Assembly: GCA_010024215.1 (NCBI GenBank)
Contig: RGHK01000059.1
Location: 1 to 5,944 of the forward strand
Source of the DNA: Pseudomonadota bacterium
Lineage (GTDB): Bacteria; Pseudomonadota; Gammaproteobacteria; Magnimaribacterales; D2472
DNA: 5,944 bases
Reading direction: 5' to 3'
Shown: in pieces, positions 5,924-5,944 of the stretch
Position numbering within the stretch: position 1 is the first letter of the stretch
How the letters are laid out: every line of letters begins with the position of its first letter
Made by a program: the position numbers and the translations under genes
Notes under the pieces: model-generated
What the model was told of the DNA's origin: nothing
Database searches by the model: none
The model's input: the letters and a program-made list of their open reading frames with translations, nothing else

Positions 5924-5944
5924 TAGTGCTTGTATAAATGCTAT

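Overview
The window is AT-rich bacterial DNA (about a third GC by eye) with almost no spare sequence. Genes overlap or sit 3-4 bases apart, and the only gene-free stretches are 78 bases (4719-4796) and 69 bases (5876-5944). The protein types (a DUF2855 protein, a glutathione S-transferase, a PA1024-type flavoprotein, a Pseudomonas-101-type formate dehydrogenase and a three-His-box desaturase) fit a Gram-negative proteobacterium. Low GC and tight packing suggest a streamlined aquatic, perhaps marine, gammaproteobacterium. That placement is inference; no rRNA or other taxonomic marker is present.

Left arm, plus strand, 1-3518: four consecutive genes read as one operon whose promoter lies off the left edge. 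They are a 5'-truncated DUF2855 protein, a long GST-family protein, a classical short-chain dehydrogenase/reductase (SDR), and an FMN-dependent protein of the nitronate monooxygenase / NADH:quinone reductase family. Junctions are an 8-base overlap, a 4-base gap and an 11-base overlap, each with a Shine-Dalgarno sequence, so translation is probably coupled. Together they look like a redox and glutathione-dependent route acting on an unidentified small organic molecule, perhaps a ketone, quinone or aromatic ether. No gene names the substrate.

Right arm, minus strand, 3522-5875: in transcription order, a 66-residue putative two-helix membrane protein, a membrane desaturase/hydroxylase with three histidine boxes, and a complete NAD-dependent formate dehydrogenase with all recognised catalytic residues. 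The first two overlap. The formate dehydrogenase follows after 78 bases and may or may not share their transcript.

The two arms converge with only 3 bases between stop codons. A 38-base imperfect inverted repeat spans that junction and could act as a shared terminator or as a block against read-through. I see no tRNA, rRNA, CRISPR array, insertion sequence or phage gene. Nothing here is clearly a new system. The best leads are the uncharacterised four-gene oxidoreductase/GST operon, the inverted repeat over the convergent stops, and the small membrane ORF in front of the desaturase.
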